Source: Rhodoferax sp. OV413
GTDB lineage: Bacteria; Pseudomonadota; Gammaproteobacteria; Burkholderiales; Burkholderiaceae_C
NCBI RefSeq assembly: GCF_900104385.1
Contig: NZ_FNJA01000007.1
Span: 124,001-188,000, forward strand
Reading direction: 5' to 3'
Length of the DNA: 64,000 nt
Shown: positions 1-9,277 of the stretch, in pieces
Numbering within the stretch: position 1 is the stretch's first letter
Layout of the letters: every line of letters begins with the position of its first letter
The notes under the pieces: model-generated
The model's database searches: none
The model's input: the letters and a program-made list of their open reading frames with translations, nothing else
Told to the model about the DNA's origin: nothing
Made by a program: the position numbers and the translations under genes

Positions 1-388
1 CCAGCTGGGCCCGGGCCTTGGCCACGTTGGCCTCGTCGGTGCGCGCGTCCAGCGTGAACATCAGCTGCCCGGCTTTGACGAACTGCCCTTCCTCGATATG
101 CACCTTGGCCACCACGCTGGTGACCTGGGCCTTTACATCCACGCTGGTCAGCGGCGTCACCGTGCCGGTGGCCTTGAGCACCACCGCCAAGTCACGCTGC
201 TGGGCCGGCACGGTGCTGACCGTGACCGGCGGCGAGGCCGCAGAAGCCGGCGCTGCCGGGCCACTGGCCGCCCCCGCCGGCGTTGCCGTTGCCGTTGCCG
301 TTGCCACATCGGATTTGCCGGAGCAGCCCCACAGACCAAGAGCGATCACGCCGCAGGCAAGATTCAGAAATAAAGGGTTGGTTTTCAT
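1..388 (-). CDS. RND efflux periplasmic adaptor (HlyD/MexA family), 3' part cut by window edge
   Basis: Only the first 129 codons are inside the window. The protein starts at the ATG at 388 and opens with a lipoprotein signal ending in LWGC (Cys22), so it is probably anchored to the inner membrane with the rest in the periplasm. An Ala/Thr/Pro-rich linker follows, then the beta-barrel and lipoyl start typical of membrane fusion proteins (VSTVPAQQRDLAVVLKATG, then VTPLTSVDVKAQVTSVVAKV). Such adaptors bridge an RND pump and a TolC-like outer membrane channel. The start overlaps the stop of the upstream MarR gene (ATGA), so the two are translationally coupled and the regulator probably controls the pump. 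Part of the linker is encoded by four tandem GCAACG units (281-304), giving Thr-Ala repeats. The pump gene must lie left of the window. Confidence 0.85.
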   Translation of the reverse strand, partial: MKTNPLFLNLACGVIALGLWGCSGKSDVATATATATPAGAASGPAAPASAASPPVTVSTVPAQQRDLAVVLKATGTVTPLTSVDVKAQVTSVVAKVHIEEGQFVKAGQLMFTLDARTDEANVAKARAQL

Positions 389-849
389 CGTTGTGGTGTG
401 TCGGATCGAAAAATGCGCCCCAATAGGGCCAAACCTGCTTGCAGGGATTGCAGCTCCTGCGATGTACATACGGCCAACGCCGTTTCCAGATCAGCCTGGG
501 CGCGCTGCTGGATCTGCGCCAGCTGGGCCTGGCCCGCCGCCGTCGCCTGCAGCTGCGAACGCCGCCGGTCAAACGCTCCGGCCTGCGCCTGCACCAGCCC
601 TGCCTTCACCAACCGGTCGGCCATGGCCGATGCGGTCGGCATGGTCACGCCCAGGAAGGCCGCAATCTCACTGATCGAACAGTCCGGCCTCTGGGCCACA
701 AAGTTCAGGCAGCGGAACTGCGGTACCGACAAATGGTCGTACGCGCCGCGCCGCATGGCCAGGCGAATCGCGTCCATGGCCGCCGGAACGACGTCCATCA
801 CCATGGCAGCGTGCTGTTGGAGCGGCGTGGTGGCGGTCAAGGGCGTCAA
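385..849 (-). CDS. MarR-family transcriptional regulator
   Basis: This 154-residue protein has the MarR winged-helix layout: an N-terminal dimerisation helix, LSVPQFRCLNFV, then the helix-turn-helix (SISEIAAFLGVTMPTASAMADRLVKAG) and a wing with the DRRR motif. MarR proteins usually repress adjacent efflux or detoxification genes and are released by small aromatic ligands. It overlaps the downstream RND adaptor by 4 bp, which supports local control of that pump. The longest reading starts at a TTG at 849. An ATG at 804 would remove the QQHAA segment, which I think is normal for this subfamily, so I prefer the TTG, but neither start has a clear ribosome binding site. A palindrome about 80 bp upstream (928-942) is a candidate operator. 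Confidence 0.85.
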   Translation of the reverse strand: MTPLTATTPLQQHAAMVMDVVPAAMDAIRLAMRRGAYDHLSVPQFRCLNFVAQRPDCSISEIAAFLGVTMPTASAMADRLVKAGLVQAQAGAFDRRRSQLQATAAGQAQLAQIQQRAQADLETALAVCTSQELQSLQAGLALLGRIFRSDTPQR

Positions 850-1178
850 TCGGAAGGTCCAGATCGGTCAGGGGTGGGGTGTGCGCAGATACGGATATCG
901 GCGCGCCAAGGCTTGTTGGGGCTAAAGCTTAGCCCAGCTAAGTGAAATCATAGGGCCAGGCAGGTACCGATTCGGGGTGCGGAGGCTGCCGCACAGTCGA
1001 CGGGAGGTAAAGATATGCAAAAAGCCAACAAGTTCCAGCTGCCACGGCCTCTCAAGGACGATCCACCGCTGGTCGGCAGTGCAGCGAGTCCTACATCCAA
1101 ACAGGGTCAATCCCCACAGACAACACGCGCGCCACGCGCAGTAATACAAGGAGACATCGATAACAACAAGGAGTCGAC
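850..1178. other. Intergenic region between marR and the 1179 gene
   Basis: These 329 bp hold the promoter and operator region for the divergent marR-efflux operon on the left. They also contain a short GTGCGG/CCGCAC hairpin at about 977-994. A purine-rich stretch (gggaggtaaag) precedes an ATG at 1015 that opens a 91-codon frame, but that frame runs into the next gene out of phase and has no recognisable product. The last part carries the AAGGAG ribosome binding site of the gene at 1179. I see no RNA gene. Confidence 0.5.
928..942. promoter_or_regulatory. Candidate MarR operator palindrome
   Basis: CTTAGCCCAGCTAAG is a perfect 6-bp inverted repeat around a 3-bp centre, about 80 bp upstream of the marR start. 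MarR proteins bind such short palindromes in their own promoters. Assignment to this regulator rests on position alone. Confidence 0.4.
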
Positions 1179-1580
1179 ATGCAAAGCTTTGAACTCACGA
1201 GCCACATGCTCACCATGGGTGGCGCGTTCTACCCCACGGGTTATGTATTTGCCATGTTCCCCAGCCTGGAGGATGCGCAGCAGGTGGTGAAGCGACTGCC
1301 GACCGAAAAGCACGACAAACCCACCATGCTGCTGCCGGCCGAGGCCGTGCTGGGCCAGCTAGTCCATACCCTGGGCGCCGCCGACACCCCCCTGCCCTCG
1401 GTAGGCACAGAAGGCGCCACCGTACGCCAGTATGCCGAGCTGGCCAGCAAAGGCCATTGCGCGCTGATGGTCCACGCACCCAACGCCAAGGACACCGAAG
1501 CGGTGATGGAGGTGGTGCGGTCGGTTCCCTTTTCTTGCGCCCGCAAGTACCGCACGCTGGTGATTGAAGACCTGACCTGA
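1179..1580 (+). CDS. Small conserved-looking hypothetical protein (133 aa)
   Basis: I do not recognise this protein. It starts at an ATG preceded by a good AAGGAG site at 7-8 bp. It is soluble, with no signal peptide or membrane segment. The composition is that of a compact alpha/beta domain: YPTGYVFAMFPSLEDAQQVV at residues 18-37 looks like a beta strand followed by a helix, as in small stress-related domains that bind ligands or RNA. A second strand-helix unit (CALMVHAPNAKDTEAVMEVV) lies near the C-terminus, suggesting a ferredoxin-like or duplicated fold. It is probably monocistronic: a palindromic repeat copy separates it from the downstream GST gene. No function is proposed. Confidence 0.7.
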   Translation: MQSFELTSHMLTMGGAFYPTGYVFAMFPSLEDAQQVVKRLPTEKHDKPTMLLPAEAVLGQLVHTLGAADTPLPSVGTEGATVRQYAELASKGHCALMVHAPNAKDTEAVMEVVRSVPFSCARKYRTLVIEDLT

Positions 1581-1611
1581 TGGCCTGCAACAGCAGCTCC
1601 GGCGGCCGTAG

Positions 1612-1676
1612 AAATTTAAGCCAAACAGGCCGCCGGCGCTTGTTGAACATGCGCATAATGCTGCATTATTTGTAGC
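1612..1676 (-). repeat. Palindromic element, copy G (degenerate)
   Basis: Read on the minus strand it begins TTGCTACAAATAATGCAGCA and has the GCGC-TTGTTGAAC-GCGC type of central hairpin, then a GGCCTGTTTGGC tail. It matches the family described under the copy at 43157-43220. It ends 12 bp before the GST start codon. Confidence 0.7.
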
Positions 1677-1688
1677 AAATTACCAACC

Positions 1689-2357
1689 ATGCTGACTGTC
1701 CACCATCTGAACAATTCCCGCTCCCAACGCGTACTCTGGCTGCTGGAAGAGCTGGAACTGCCCTACGAGATCGTGCGCTACCAGCGCGACGCACAGACCA
1801 TGCTGGCACCGCCCAGCCTGCGCGCCATCCACCCGCTGGGCAAATCGCCGGTGGTCACCGATGGCGATGTGCTGCTGGCCGAATCCGGCGCGATTGTGGA
1901 AACCGTGATCGAACACTACGGCAACGGCCGCCTGGCCCCGGCCCTGGGCACGCCCGAGCGGCTGCGCTTTCGCTACTGGCTGCACTACGCCGAAGGCTCG
2001 GCCATGCCGCCGCTGCTGCTGAAGCTGGTGTTCGACAAGATCGAGAACACGCCCATGCCCTTCTTCGTCAAACCGATTGCCAAGGCGATTTCCGGCAAGG
2101 TCAAGCAAAGCTTCATCCTGCCGCAACTCACAACCCACCTGGACTTCATGGAAGCCGAGCTGGGCAAAAGCCTGTGGTTTGCCGGCGAGGAATTCAGCGG
2201 CGCCGACATCCAAATGAGCTTCCCCCTGGAAGCCGCGGCCGCGCGCGGCGGGCTGGACGTCAGCCGGCCCCAGCTGATGGCCTACCTGGCCCGCATATAC
2301 GAACGGCCCGCCTACCAGCGGGCGCTGGCCAAGGGCGGGCCGTTCACACTGGGCTGA
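1689..2357 (+). CDS. Glutathione S-transferase
   Basis: The 222-residue length and the layout fit cytosolic GSTs, which conjugate glutathione to electrophiles. The N-terminal thioredoxin-like domain shows NSRSQRVLWLLEELELPYE (residues 9-27), carrying the catalytic Ser/Tyr region. It is followed by the cis-proline motif GKSPVV and the glutathione-contacting ESGAIVETV. The all-helical C-terminal domain has the N-capping box FSGADIQMSFPLEAA. The start is the ATG just after a palindromic repeat. There is no strong Shine-Dalgarno. It converges on the end of the pmd operon with only 17 bp between stops. A role in detoxifying aromatic intermediates is possible but is not shown by the sequence. Confidence 0.9.
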   Translation: MLTVHHLNNSRSQRVLWLLEELELPYEIVRYQRDAQTMLAPPSLRAIHPLGKSPVVTDGDVLLAESGAIVETVIEHYGNGRLAPALGTPERLRFRYWLHYAEGSAMPPLLLKLVFDKIENTPMPFFVKPIAKAISGKVKQSFILPQLTTHLDFMEAELGKSLWFAGEEFSGADIQMSFPLEAAAARGGLDVSRPQLMAYLARIYERPAYQRALAKGGPFTLG

Positions 2358-2374
2358 CGCCCAGTCAAACTACA

Positions 2375-3333
2375 TTAAGCAGCGTTCAGCTGCTGTTCGA
2401 GTCCGTGCAGCACGCGGTAGCACGGCAGCACCTTGGCGACGCTGCTGTTCGGCTCGCGGCCTTCACGGATGGCGGCGAAGAACTCGCGGTCTTGCAGCTC
2501 GATGCCGTTCATCGACACTGCCACCTGGCTCACGTCGATCTTTTCGTCCTTGCCGTTGTACAGGTCGTCGTAGCGCGCCAGGTAGGTCGCTGTATCGCCG
2601 ATGTAGCGGAAGTAGGTGCCCAGCGGGCCATCGTTGTTGAAGCTCAAGGACAGGGTACAGATCGCGCCATTCGCCGCCTTCAACTGGATCGACATGTCCA
2701 TCGCAATCCCCAGCGCTGGATGGATCGGGCCCTGGATGGCGTTGGCTTGCACGATGGGGCTGCCAGCCTGGTAGGCAAACAAATCGACCGTATGGGCTGC
2801 GTGGTGCCACAGCAAATGGTCGGTCCAGCTGCGGGCCTGCCCCAGCGCATTGGTATTGGTGCGGCGGAAGAAGTAGGTCTGCACATCCATCTGCTGGATG
2901 TTGAACTTGCCGGCCTTGATTTGGTTATGCACGTACTGGTGGCTGGGGTTGAAGCGGCGGGTATGGCCGACCATCGCCACCAGGCCGGACGTTGCGGCCA
3001 CGGCGGCCACCTCTTCGGCACCGGCCAGGGTATCGGCCAGTGGAATCTCTACCTGCACGTGCTTGCCAGCGCGCAGGCATTGCAGGGTCTGGGCTGCGTG
3101 GATCTGCGTGGGGGTGCACAGGATGACGGCGTCTACCTCGGGCAGCGCCAGGCTTTCAGCCAGGTCGTCCGTGACGTGCTTGATGCCGTACTTGGCTGCG
3201 ACTTCACGGGTTTTGTCCATGTCGCGGCCGATGACCGACACGGCTTCCACGCCGTCGATCAGCGCAATTGCGTCCAGGTGCTTGGTGCCAAAGGCGCCTG
3301 CGCCCGCCAGGGCGACTTTGATGGTTTTAGCCA

Positions 3334-3334
<1 letters not shown>
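2375..3334 (-). CDS. pmdC: 4-carboxy-2-hydroxymuconate-6-semialdehyde dehydrogenase
   Basis: This is the LigC/PmdC enzyme of the protocatechuate 4,5-cleavage pathway. It oxidises the cyclised (hemiacetal) ring-cleavage product with NAD(P)+ to 2-pyrone-4,6-dicarboxylate. The 319-residue protein has the Gfo/Idh/MocA fold: an N-terminal Rossmann domain with GAGAFGTKH (residues 11-19), the CTPTQIHA strand, and the GKHVQVEIPLA segment in place of the EKP motif of sugar dehydrogenases. The start is the ATG at 3334, which shares a base with the pmdB stop (TAATG), so it is translationally coupled. The longer frame upstream is out of phase with pmdB and is rejected. It is the last gene of the operon. 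Members of the family act in the cytoplasm as dimers. Confidence 0.95.
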
Positions 3335-4633
<1,299 letters not shown>

Positions 4634-4634
4634 T

Positions 4635-5540
4635 TCAGCTCCAGTACAAACGGGTTGGGTTGTCGACCAGCAGCTTGCGCTGCAGCTCGGCAGCCGGTGC
4701 GATCTGCGGGATGTAGTCCACCAGCAGGCCGTCGTCGGGCATATGGTCCTTCAGGTTCGGGTGCGGCCAGTCGGTGCCCCACAGCACGCGGTCGGGAAAG
4801 GTTTCCACCAGATGCTTGGCGAACGGCACCACGTCTTGGTAGGCGTGTTGTTCGCCGTTCAGGGCTTTGGGGCCAGACACGCTGAGGCGCTCGGGGCAGC
4901 TGACCTTGCTCCAGATATTGCTGTGCTCGCGCATCATCTTCACGAACAGGGCGAATTCGGGTCCGTCCACCGGCAGGCTGACATCGGGGCGGCCCATGTG
5001 GTCCACCACCACGGTGGTGGGCAGGCTGGTGAAGAAGTCGTAGTACTCGGGCAGATCGACCGCCTCGAAGTAAATCACCACATGCCAGCCCAGGGGCGCG
5101 ATGCGTTTGGCGATCTCGGTGAGCACTTCCCGCGGCGTGGAGTCGGCCAGGCGTTTGACGAAATTGAAGCGCGTACCGCGCACACCGGCGGCGTGCATTT
5201 CCTGCAGCTCGGCGTCGGTCACCAGCTGGTTCACCGTGGCCACGCCCTTGGCCTTGCCGTTTGAGGCCTTCAGTGCATCCACCAGCGCGCGGTTATCGGT
5301 GCCGTGGCAGGTGGCCTGCACGATCACATTCTTGTCGAAGCCCAGGTGGTCGCGCAGGGCGAACAGCTGCTCCTTGGACGCATCGCACGGCGTGTACTTT
5401 CGCTCGGGCGCATACGGAAACTTGTCGCCGGGGCCGAACACATGGCAATGCGCATCCACCGCGCCTGCAGGCAGCTGGAAACGGGGTTTGCTGGGGCCGG
5501 TGTACCAGTCCAGCCAGCCAGGGGTTTTGGTGAATTCCAT
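4635..5540 (-). CDS. pmdD: 2-pyrone-4,6-dicarboxylate hydrolase
   Basis: This LigI-type amidohydrolase opens the lactone 2-pyrone-4,6-dicarboxylate to 4-oxalomesaconate. The 301 residues carry AVDAHCHVFGP with His31 and His33, the HMGRPD strand and the GTDWPHPN motif with Asp257. LigI is unusual in its superfamily because it needs no bound metal, and the same residues are conserved here. The ATG at 5540 is 31 bp after the tctC-like gene, in the same operon. Its product is the substrate pool for the hydratase PmdE encoded further upstream. Confidence 0.95.
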   Translation of the reverse strand: MEFTKTPGWLDWYTGPSKPRFQLPAGAVDAHCHVFGPGDKFPYAPERKYTPCDASKEQLFALRDHLGFDKNVIVQATCHGTDNRALVDALKASNGKAKGVATVNQLVTDAELQEMHAAGVRGTRFNFVKRLADSTPREVLTEIAKRIAPLGWHVVIYFEAVDLPEYYDFFTSLPTTVVVDHMGRPDVSLPVDGPEFALFVKMMREHSNIWSKVSCPERLSVSGPKALNGEQHAYQDVVPFAKHLVETFPDRVLWGTDWPHPNLKDHMPDDGLLVDYIPQIAPAAELQRKLLVDNPTRLYWS

Positions 5541-5571
5541 ACGATTCTTTCTATTTGCTTAGGCGATGGAT

Positions 5572-6558
5572 TTAATCCAGCGAGACGTTGGCTTTTTTGA
5601 TGATCTCGGCGTAGCGCTTGGTCTCTGTCTGGATGTACTGGGCCAGCTGCTCGCGGGTCTGCACAAAGGGCTCGTAGCCAAAGGACAAAAACTTCTCTTT
5701 CACATCCGGCTCGGCCAGGGCTTTTTCGATGTCGCGCTTGATCTTGTCGGCCACGGCCGGTGGCAAGCCCTTGGGCGCGGCAATCGCGTTCCAGCCGCTG
5801 ACTTCGAAGTTGGCGGGGCCGCCGGCTTCGGTCACGGTAGGCACATCGGGGTAGCCGGCCAGGCGCTTGGGCGCGGCCACGGCCAGGAAGCGCAGCTTGT
5901 TGGCGCGCAGCAGCGGGCCAGCGGTGGCGCTGGTGCCGAGGGCATAGGCCAGCTCGTTGGTGGCCACGGCGGTGTACAGCTGGGTGGTTTCCTTGTAGAT
6001 CACGTGCTCCATCTTGGTACCAGCCACGGTGTCGAACAGCTCGGAACCCAGGTGCACGGGGTTGCCCACCGACCAGGAGCCGTAGTTCAGCTTGCCAGGA
6101 TGGGCCTTGGCGTCGGCTACCAGGTCGCCGATCTTCTTGTACGGGCTGTCGTTGCCCACGGTGAAGAAGAAGTAGGTCTTGAACAGCGGCAGCAGCGTGT
6201 CGAAATCCTTGTCCACGTCGTAAGGCAGCTTCTTGAACAGGCTTTGGTAAGCGGTCAGGTGCACGAAGTCGAGCTGGATCAGGTCATGGCCGTCCTTGGC
6301 GCCGCGCTTGAAGGCATCGATGGCGATGAAGCCATTGCCGCCGGGGCGGTTTTCCACTACCACCGGCTGGCCCCAAGCGCGGGACAATTTATCGGCCACC
6401 AGGCGGGCCACGCCATCGGGGCCGCCGCCGACCGGGAACGGCGTGATGATGCGCACCGGCTTGGTGGGGAAGCTTTGCGCGCTGGCCAGGCCGGGCAGCA
6501 GCGCCGCCAGAGCGGCGAGGCCGAGAGTCAGGCCGAGGCGGCGGGTAATAGATGTCAT
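5572..6558 (-). CDS. Bug-type tripartite tricarboxylate transporter substrate-binding protein (TctC family)
   Basis: An exported 328-residue periplasmic binding protein. A typical signal peptide (LGLTLGLAALAALLPGLASAQ) is followed by FPTKPVRIITPFPVGGGPDG, the Bug/TctC signature, and VVVENRPGGNG. Such proteins bind carboxylates, often aromatic ones, and deliver them to TctAB permeases or to sensors. No TctA or TctB is encoded nearby, so it must use a permease encoded elsewhere or act as a sensor. The ATG at 6558 is preferred over the adjacent TTG because a GGAG site lies 8 bp upstream. It lies inside the pmd operon, 100 bp after pmdF. That gap holds a palindromic repeat. The ligand is plausibly protocatechuate or a related acid; this is inferred from location. 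Confidence 0.9.
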   Translation of the reverse strand: MTSITRRLGLTLGLAALAALLPGLASAQSFPTKPVRIITPFPVGGGPDGVARLVADKLSRAWGQPVVVENRPGGNGFIAIDAFKRGAKDGHDLIQLDFVHLTAYQSLFKKLPYDVDKDFDTLLPLFKTYFFFTVGNDSPYKKIGDLVADAKAHPGKLNYGSWSVGNPVHLGSELFDTVAGTKMEHVIYKETTQLYTAVATNELAYALGTSATAGPLLRANKLRFLAVAAPKRLAGYPDVPTVTEAGGPANFEVSGWNAIAAPKGLPPAVADKIKRDIEKALAEPDVKEKFLSFGYEPFVQTREQLAQYIQTETKRYAEIIKKANVSLD

Positions 6559-6595
6559 CAAGAAGTCTCCGAGTGGTTATAGATAAACTGTCAAT

Positions 6596-6658
6596 GCTAT
6601 AAATTAAATAGCTGCCTGCGCTTGTTGAATAAGCGCCACAGGCCTTTTTCTTCTAAAT
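6596..6658 (+). repeat. Palindromic element, copy A (within pmd operon)
   Basis: It begins GCTATAAATTAAATAGC, then has a TGCGC-TTGTTGAATA-AGCGC hairpin and a CACAGGCCTTTTTC tail. It fills the gap between pmdF and the tctC-like gene, so it would be transcribed in the operon mRNA and could act as an RNA stability or partial termination element. Confidence 0.75.
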
Positions 6659-7354
6659 TCAGTCGATGTACTTCAAGCCGGCTTTTTCCAGCGGTTCGCG
6701 CATCTTGTACATGTCCAGACCCAGCACACCGGCGGCCAGCTTGGCGCGCTTTTCGCCTTCGAAGCTTTCGCGGTGCTCGGCGGCGTCGGCCACCTGCGCA
6801 GCAATCGCGGCAGGCACGACGACCACGCCGTCCACATCGGCGATCACCACGTCACCGGGATTCACCACGGCGCCGGCACAGACGATCTGCACATTCACCG
6901 AGCCCAGCGTGGCCTTGATCGTGCCCTTGGAGTTGATGGCTTTGCTGAACACCGGGAAGCCCATTTTTTCGAGGTCGGCCACATCGCGCACGCCGCCGTC
7001 GATGATCAAGCCCTTGGCGCCGCGCGCCTGGAAGCTGGTGGCCAGCAGGTCGCCGAAGAAGCCGTCTTCGTTGTCGGTGGTACAGGCGGCCACGGCCACG
7101 TCGCCGGGCTGCAATTGCTCGGCCGCCACGTGCATCATCCAGTTGTCGCCGGGCTGCAGCAGCACGGTAACGGCCGTGCCGCAGATCTTGGCGCCGTTGT
7201 AGATCGGCCGCATATAGGGCTTCATCAGGCCGACGCGGCCCATGGCTTCGTGGATGGTGGCCACGCCGAGCTTGGACAGGCGCTCTACCGCAGCCTTGTC
7301 GGCGCGCACGATGTTGCGCTTGACGATGCCGAGGTTGTTCATAGGGACGCTCAT
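6659..7354 (-). CDS. pmdF: 4-carboxy-4-hydroxy-2-oxoadipate aldolase / oxaloacetate decarboxylase
   Basis: This LigK/PmdF-type class II aldolase splits 4-carboxy-4-hydroxy-2-oxoadipate into pyruvate and oxaloacetate and usually also decarboxylates oxaloacetate. It is the last step of the pathway. The 231 residues show the RraA-like fold: [11 protein letters not shown], the metal- and substrate-binding [20 protein letters not shown] (Arg-Asp in GGVRD), and [17 protein letters not shown] with the conserved Asp pair. The start is the ATG at 7354 with an AGGAG site 6 bp upstream. The much longer open frame reaching 8014 is an out-of-phase shadow of pmdE. It follows pmdE by 20 bp. Confidence 0.95.
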   Translation of the reverse strand: MSVPMNNLGIVKRNIVRADKAAVERLSKLGVATIHEAMGRVGLMKPYMRPIYNGAKICGTAVTVLLQPGDNWMMHVAAEQLQPGDVAVAACTTDNEDGFFGDLLATSFQARGAKGLIIDGGVRDVADLEKMGFPVFSKAINSKGTIKATLGSVNVQIVCAGAVVNPGDVVIADVDGVVVVPAAIAAQVADAAEHRESFEGEKRAKLAAGVLGLDMYKMREPLEKAGLKYID

Positions 7355-7374
7355 AAAAATCTCCTGATTGGGTG

Positions 7375-8415
7375 TTATTGATTTTTGGCTTTGAGGGCTG
7401 CGTCCAGGCGCGGGAACACGCGGCGCGCATTGCCTTCGTAGATCTGGAAACGGTCGTCGTCGCTGAGGATCTTGCTGGCTTCGATGTAGCGCTTGGTGTC
7501 GTCGTAGTAGTTGCCGGTTTGCGGGTCGATACCGCGCACCGCGCCGATCATCTCGCTGGCAAACAGCACGTTCTTCACCGGGATCACGGTGTTCAACAGG
7601 TCGATACCGGGCTGGTGGTAGACGCAGGTGTCGAAGAAGATGTTGTTCAGCAAGTGCTCTTCCAGCAGCGGCTTCTTCAGCTCTTGCGCCAAACCGCGGA
7701 ATCGCCCCCAGTGGTAAGGCACGGCGCCGCCGCCATGCGGAATTAGGAAGCGCAGCGTGGGGAAATCCTTGAACAGGTCGCTGGTCAGGCACTGCATGAA
7801 GGCCGTGGTGTCGGCGTTCAGGTAGTGGGCGCCGGTGGTGTGGAAGCAGGCGTTGCAGCTGGTACTGACATGGATCATGGCGGGGATGTCGTACTCGACC
7901 ATCTTCTCGTAGATCGGGTACCAGGCCTTGTCGCTCAGCGGAGGCGAAGTCCAGTGGCCACCGCTGGGATCGGGGTTCAGGTTGATGCCGACGTTGCCGT
8001 ATTCCTTGACGCACTTTTCCAGCTCGGGAATGCAGGTCGCAGGGTCCACGCCCGGGCTTTGCGGCAGCATGGCCGCGCCGATGAAGTTGTCGGGGAACAG
8101 CTGGGCCACGCGGTAGCAGAGCTCGTTGCAGATGGCCGCCCAGGTGCTGGACACATTGAAGTCGCCAATGTGGTGGGCCATGAAGCTGGCGCGCGGGCTG
8201 AAGATGGTCAGGTCGCTGCCGCGCTCTTTCATCAGGCGCAGCTGGTTGTTTTCAATCGTCTCGCGCAGCTCGTCGTCGCTGATCTTCAGGTCCGCCACTT
8301 TGGGCATGAGGGCCGGGTCTTTGATGCCGGCGATCTGCTGGTTGCGCCAGTTCTCCAGCGCCTTGGGCGCCGTGGTGTAGTGGCCGTGGCAGTCGATGAT
8401 CAGAGGTTTTTTCAT
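7375..8415 (-). CDS. pmdE: 4-oxalomesaconate hydratase (amidohydrolase family)
   Basis: This LigJ/PmdE-type enzyme adds water to oxalomesaconate (its keto isomer) to give 4-carboxy-4-hydroxy-2-oxoadipate. The 346-residue protein starts [15 protein letters not shown] with the metal-binding His10 and His12. It then has [36 protein letters not shown] and [14 protein letters not shown], all typical of the LigJ branch of the amidohydrolases. A 24-bp gap follows the ModA-like gene, and pmdF follows after 20 bp. In Sphingobium the substrate is first isomerised by LigU (PrpF family). No such gene is visible in this operon. Confidence 0.93.
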   Translation of the reverse strand: MKKPLIIDCHGHYTTAPKALENWRNQQIAGIKDPALMPKVADLKISDDELRETIENNQLRLMKERGSDLTIFSPRASFMAHHIGDFNVSSTWAAICNELCYRVAQLFPDNFIGAAMLPQSPGVDPATCIPELEKCVKEYGNVGINLNPDPSGGHWTSPPLSDKAWYPIYEKMVEYDIPAMIHVSTSCNACFHTTGAHYLNADTTAFMQCLTSDLFKDFPTLRFLIPHGGGAVPYHWGRFRGLAQELKKPLLEEHLLNNIFFDTCVYHQPGIDLLNTVIPVKNVLFASEMIGAVRGIDPQTGNYYDDTKRYIEASKILSDDDRFQIYEGNARRVFPRLDAALKAKNQ

Positions 8416-8439
8416 GCAATGTCTCCTGGTTTCAAGGTC

Positions 8440-9129
8440 TTAAATCGGGTCCATGCCCTGGCTGCGCTTGACGCCTGCCGCTTCGGGCGAATTCATGTAG
8501 TCCAACATAGCGCGCACGGCATCGGCCTGCAAGCTGCCGGTGGCCACCGCGGCTGAAAAGGTGGTGATGACCTGGATCGCCGGGGGCAGCGGCCCTAGCA
8601 CGGTGATGCCGTCGAGGTTCAGCAATTCGCTTAGCTGCTGGAAGCCCAGCTCCACCTCGCCGCGCGCCACCAGCGTGCCGACCGGCACACCGGGCGGGGC
8701 TTGAACGATGCGGTCCCTGATTTCCTCGGCAATGCCCCAGCGTTCGAACAGCTTGGCCAGCGCCACGCCGCTGGGGCCGGTGGAGTAGCTGATGCTGCGC
8801 GCGGCGCGCACGGCGTCGCGCACGGCGTCTTCGCTCGCAATGTCAGGCCGGGGCGCACCAGCCCGCACTGCCACCGCCACGCCCGAGCGCACCAGGTCCA
8901 CTTTGGAGCCGGCCTGCAGATGGCCGGCCGCCAGCAGCTTGTCGATGGCGTCCGACGCCAGAATCACTACATCAAAGGCTTCGCCTGCCTGCACCCGCTT
9001 GGCCGCGTCCACGCCGCCGACAGATTCGATGTCGACCCGAAAACCGGATCGCAACTGGAACCCCGCCACCAGTTCCGCCAGCAGCAGGCGCGTGGCCATG
9101 GAGGAAATACCTTTGATTACCGTAGTCAT
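8440..9129 (-). CDS. ModA-like periplasmic-binding-fold protein without signal peptide; first gene of pmd operon
   Basis: The 229-residue protein has the type 2 periplasmic-binding fold of molybdate-binding ModA: VESVGGVDAAKRVQAGEAFDV, VILASDAIDKLLAAG, SISYSTGPSGVALAKLFERWGI and GEVELGFQQLSEL are all in the ModA order. It begins MTTVIKGISSMATRLLLAEL, with no signal peptide, so it should stay in the cytoplasm. ModA family members are normally exported, so this is a divergent use of the fold. Being first in the pmd operon, 24 bp before pmdE, it probably serves the pathway: an intracellular ligand binder, a sensor, or possibly an isomerase. Its start codon lacks a clear Shine-Dalgarno. The fold call is firm; the function is unknown. 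Confidence 0.75.
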   Translation of the reverse strand: MTTVIKGISSMATRLLLAELVAGFQLRSGFRVDIESVGGVDAAKRVQAGEAFDVVILASDAIDKLLAAGHLQAGSKVDLVRSGVAVAVRAGAPRPDIASEDAVRDAVRAARSISYSTGPSGVALAKLFERWGIAEEIRDRIVQAPPGVPVGTLVARGEVELGFQQLSELLNLDGITVLGPLPPAIQVITTFSAAVATGSLQADAVRAMLDYMNSPEAAGVKRSQGMDPI

Positions 9130-9211
9130 GCAAGTAAGGCGGCAGAGTTGAACATTGCCAGCATTGTGGCGACGCCCAGGCGCCCGGCCAAGCCTGCGCG
9201 GCCTCTATCAG

Positions 9212-9231
9212 ATATTGCAAATCGGCATAAT
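9212..9231. promoter_or_regulatory. Candidate LysR-type operator in pmd/lysR divergent promoter
   Basis: ATATTGC and GCATAAT form an imperfect inverted repeat with a 6-bp centre between the divergent ModA-like and lysR starts. Its size fits the interrupted dyad (T-N11-A type) recognised by LysR proteins. The region around it is AT-rich compared with its neighbours. No binding evidence can be read from the sequence. Confidence 0.4.
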
Positions 9232-9277
9232 CACGAGAAAGGTATTCAATAAGTCATCCGTACGACACCCGTTCCCC

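Noticed and set aside
1015-1290. 91-codon frame with a purine-rich site (gggaggtaaag) before its ATG.
   Set aside because: It overlaps the better supported gene at 1179 out of phase, has low-complexity content and no recognisable product.
5566-6582. Long plus-strand frame opposite the tctC-like gene, and similar long antisense frames opposite purL (56056-59385), smc and the RND pump (43235-45445).
   Set aside because: They are typical antisense shadows in high-GC DNA, with Gly/His/Gln/Arg-rich composition and no motifs.
6659-8014. A 451-codon frame suggesting an N-terminally extended aldolase.
   Set aside because: The upstream half is an out-of-phase reading of pmdE; the aldolase has its own ATG and AGGAG site at 7354.
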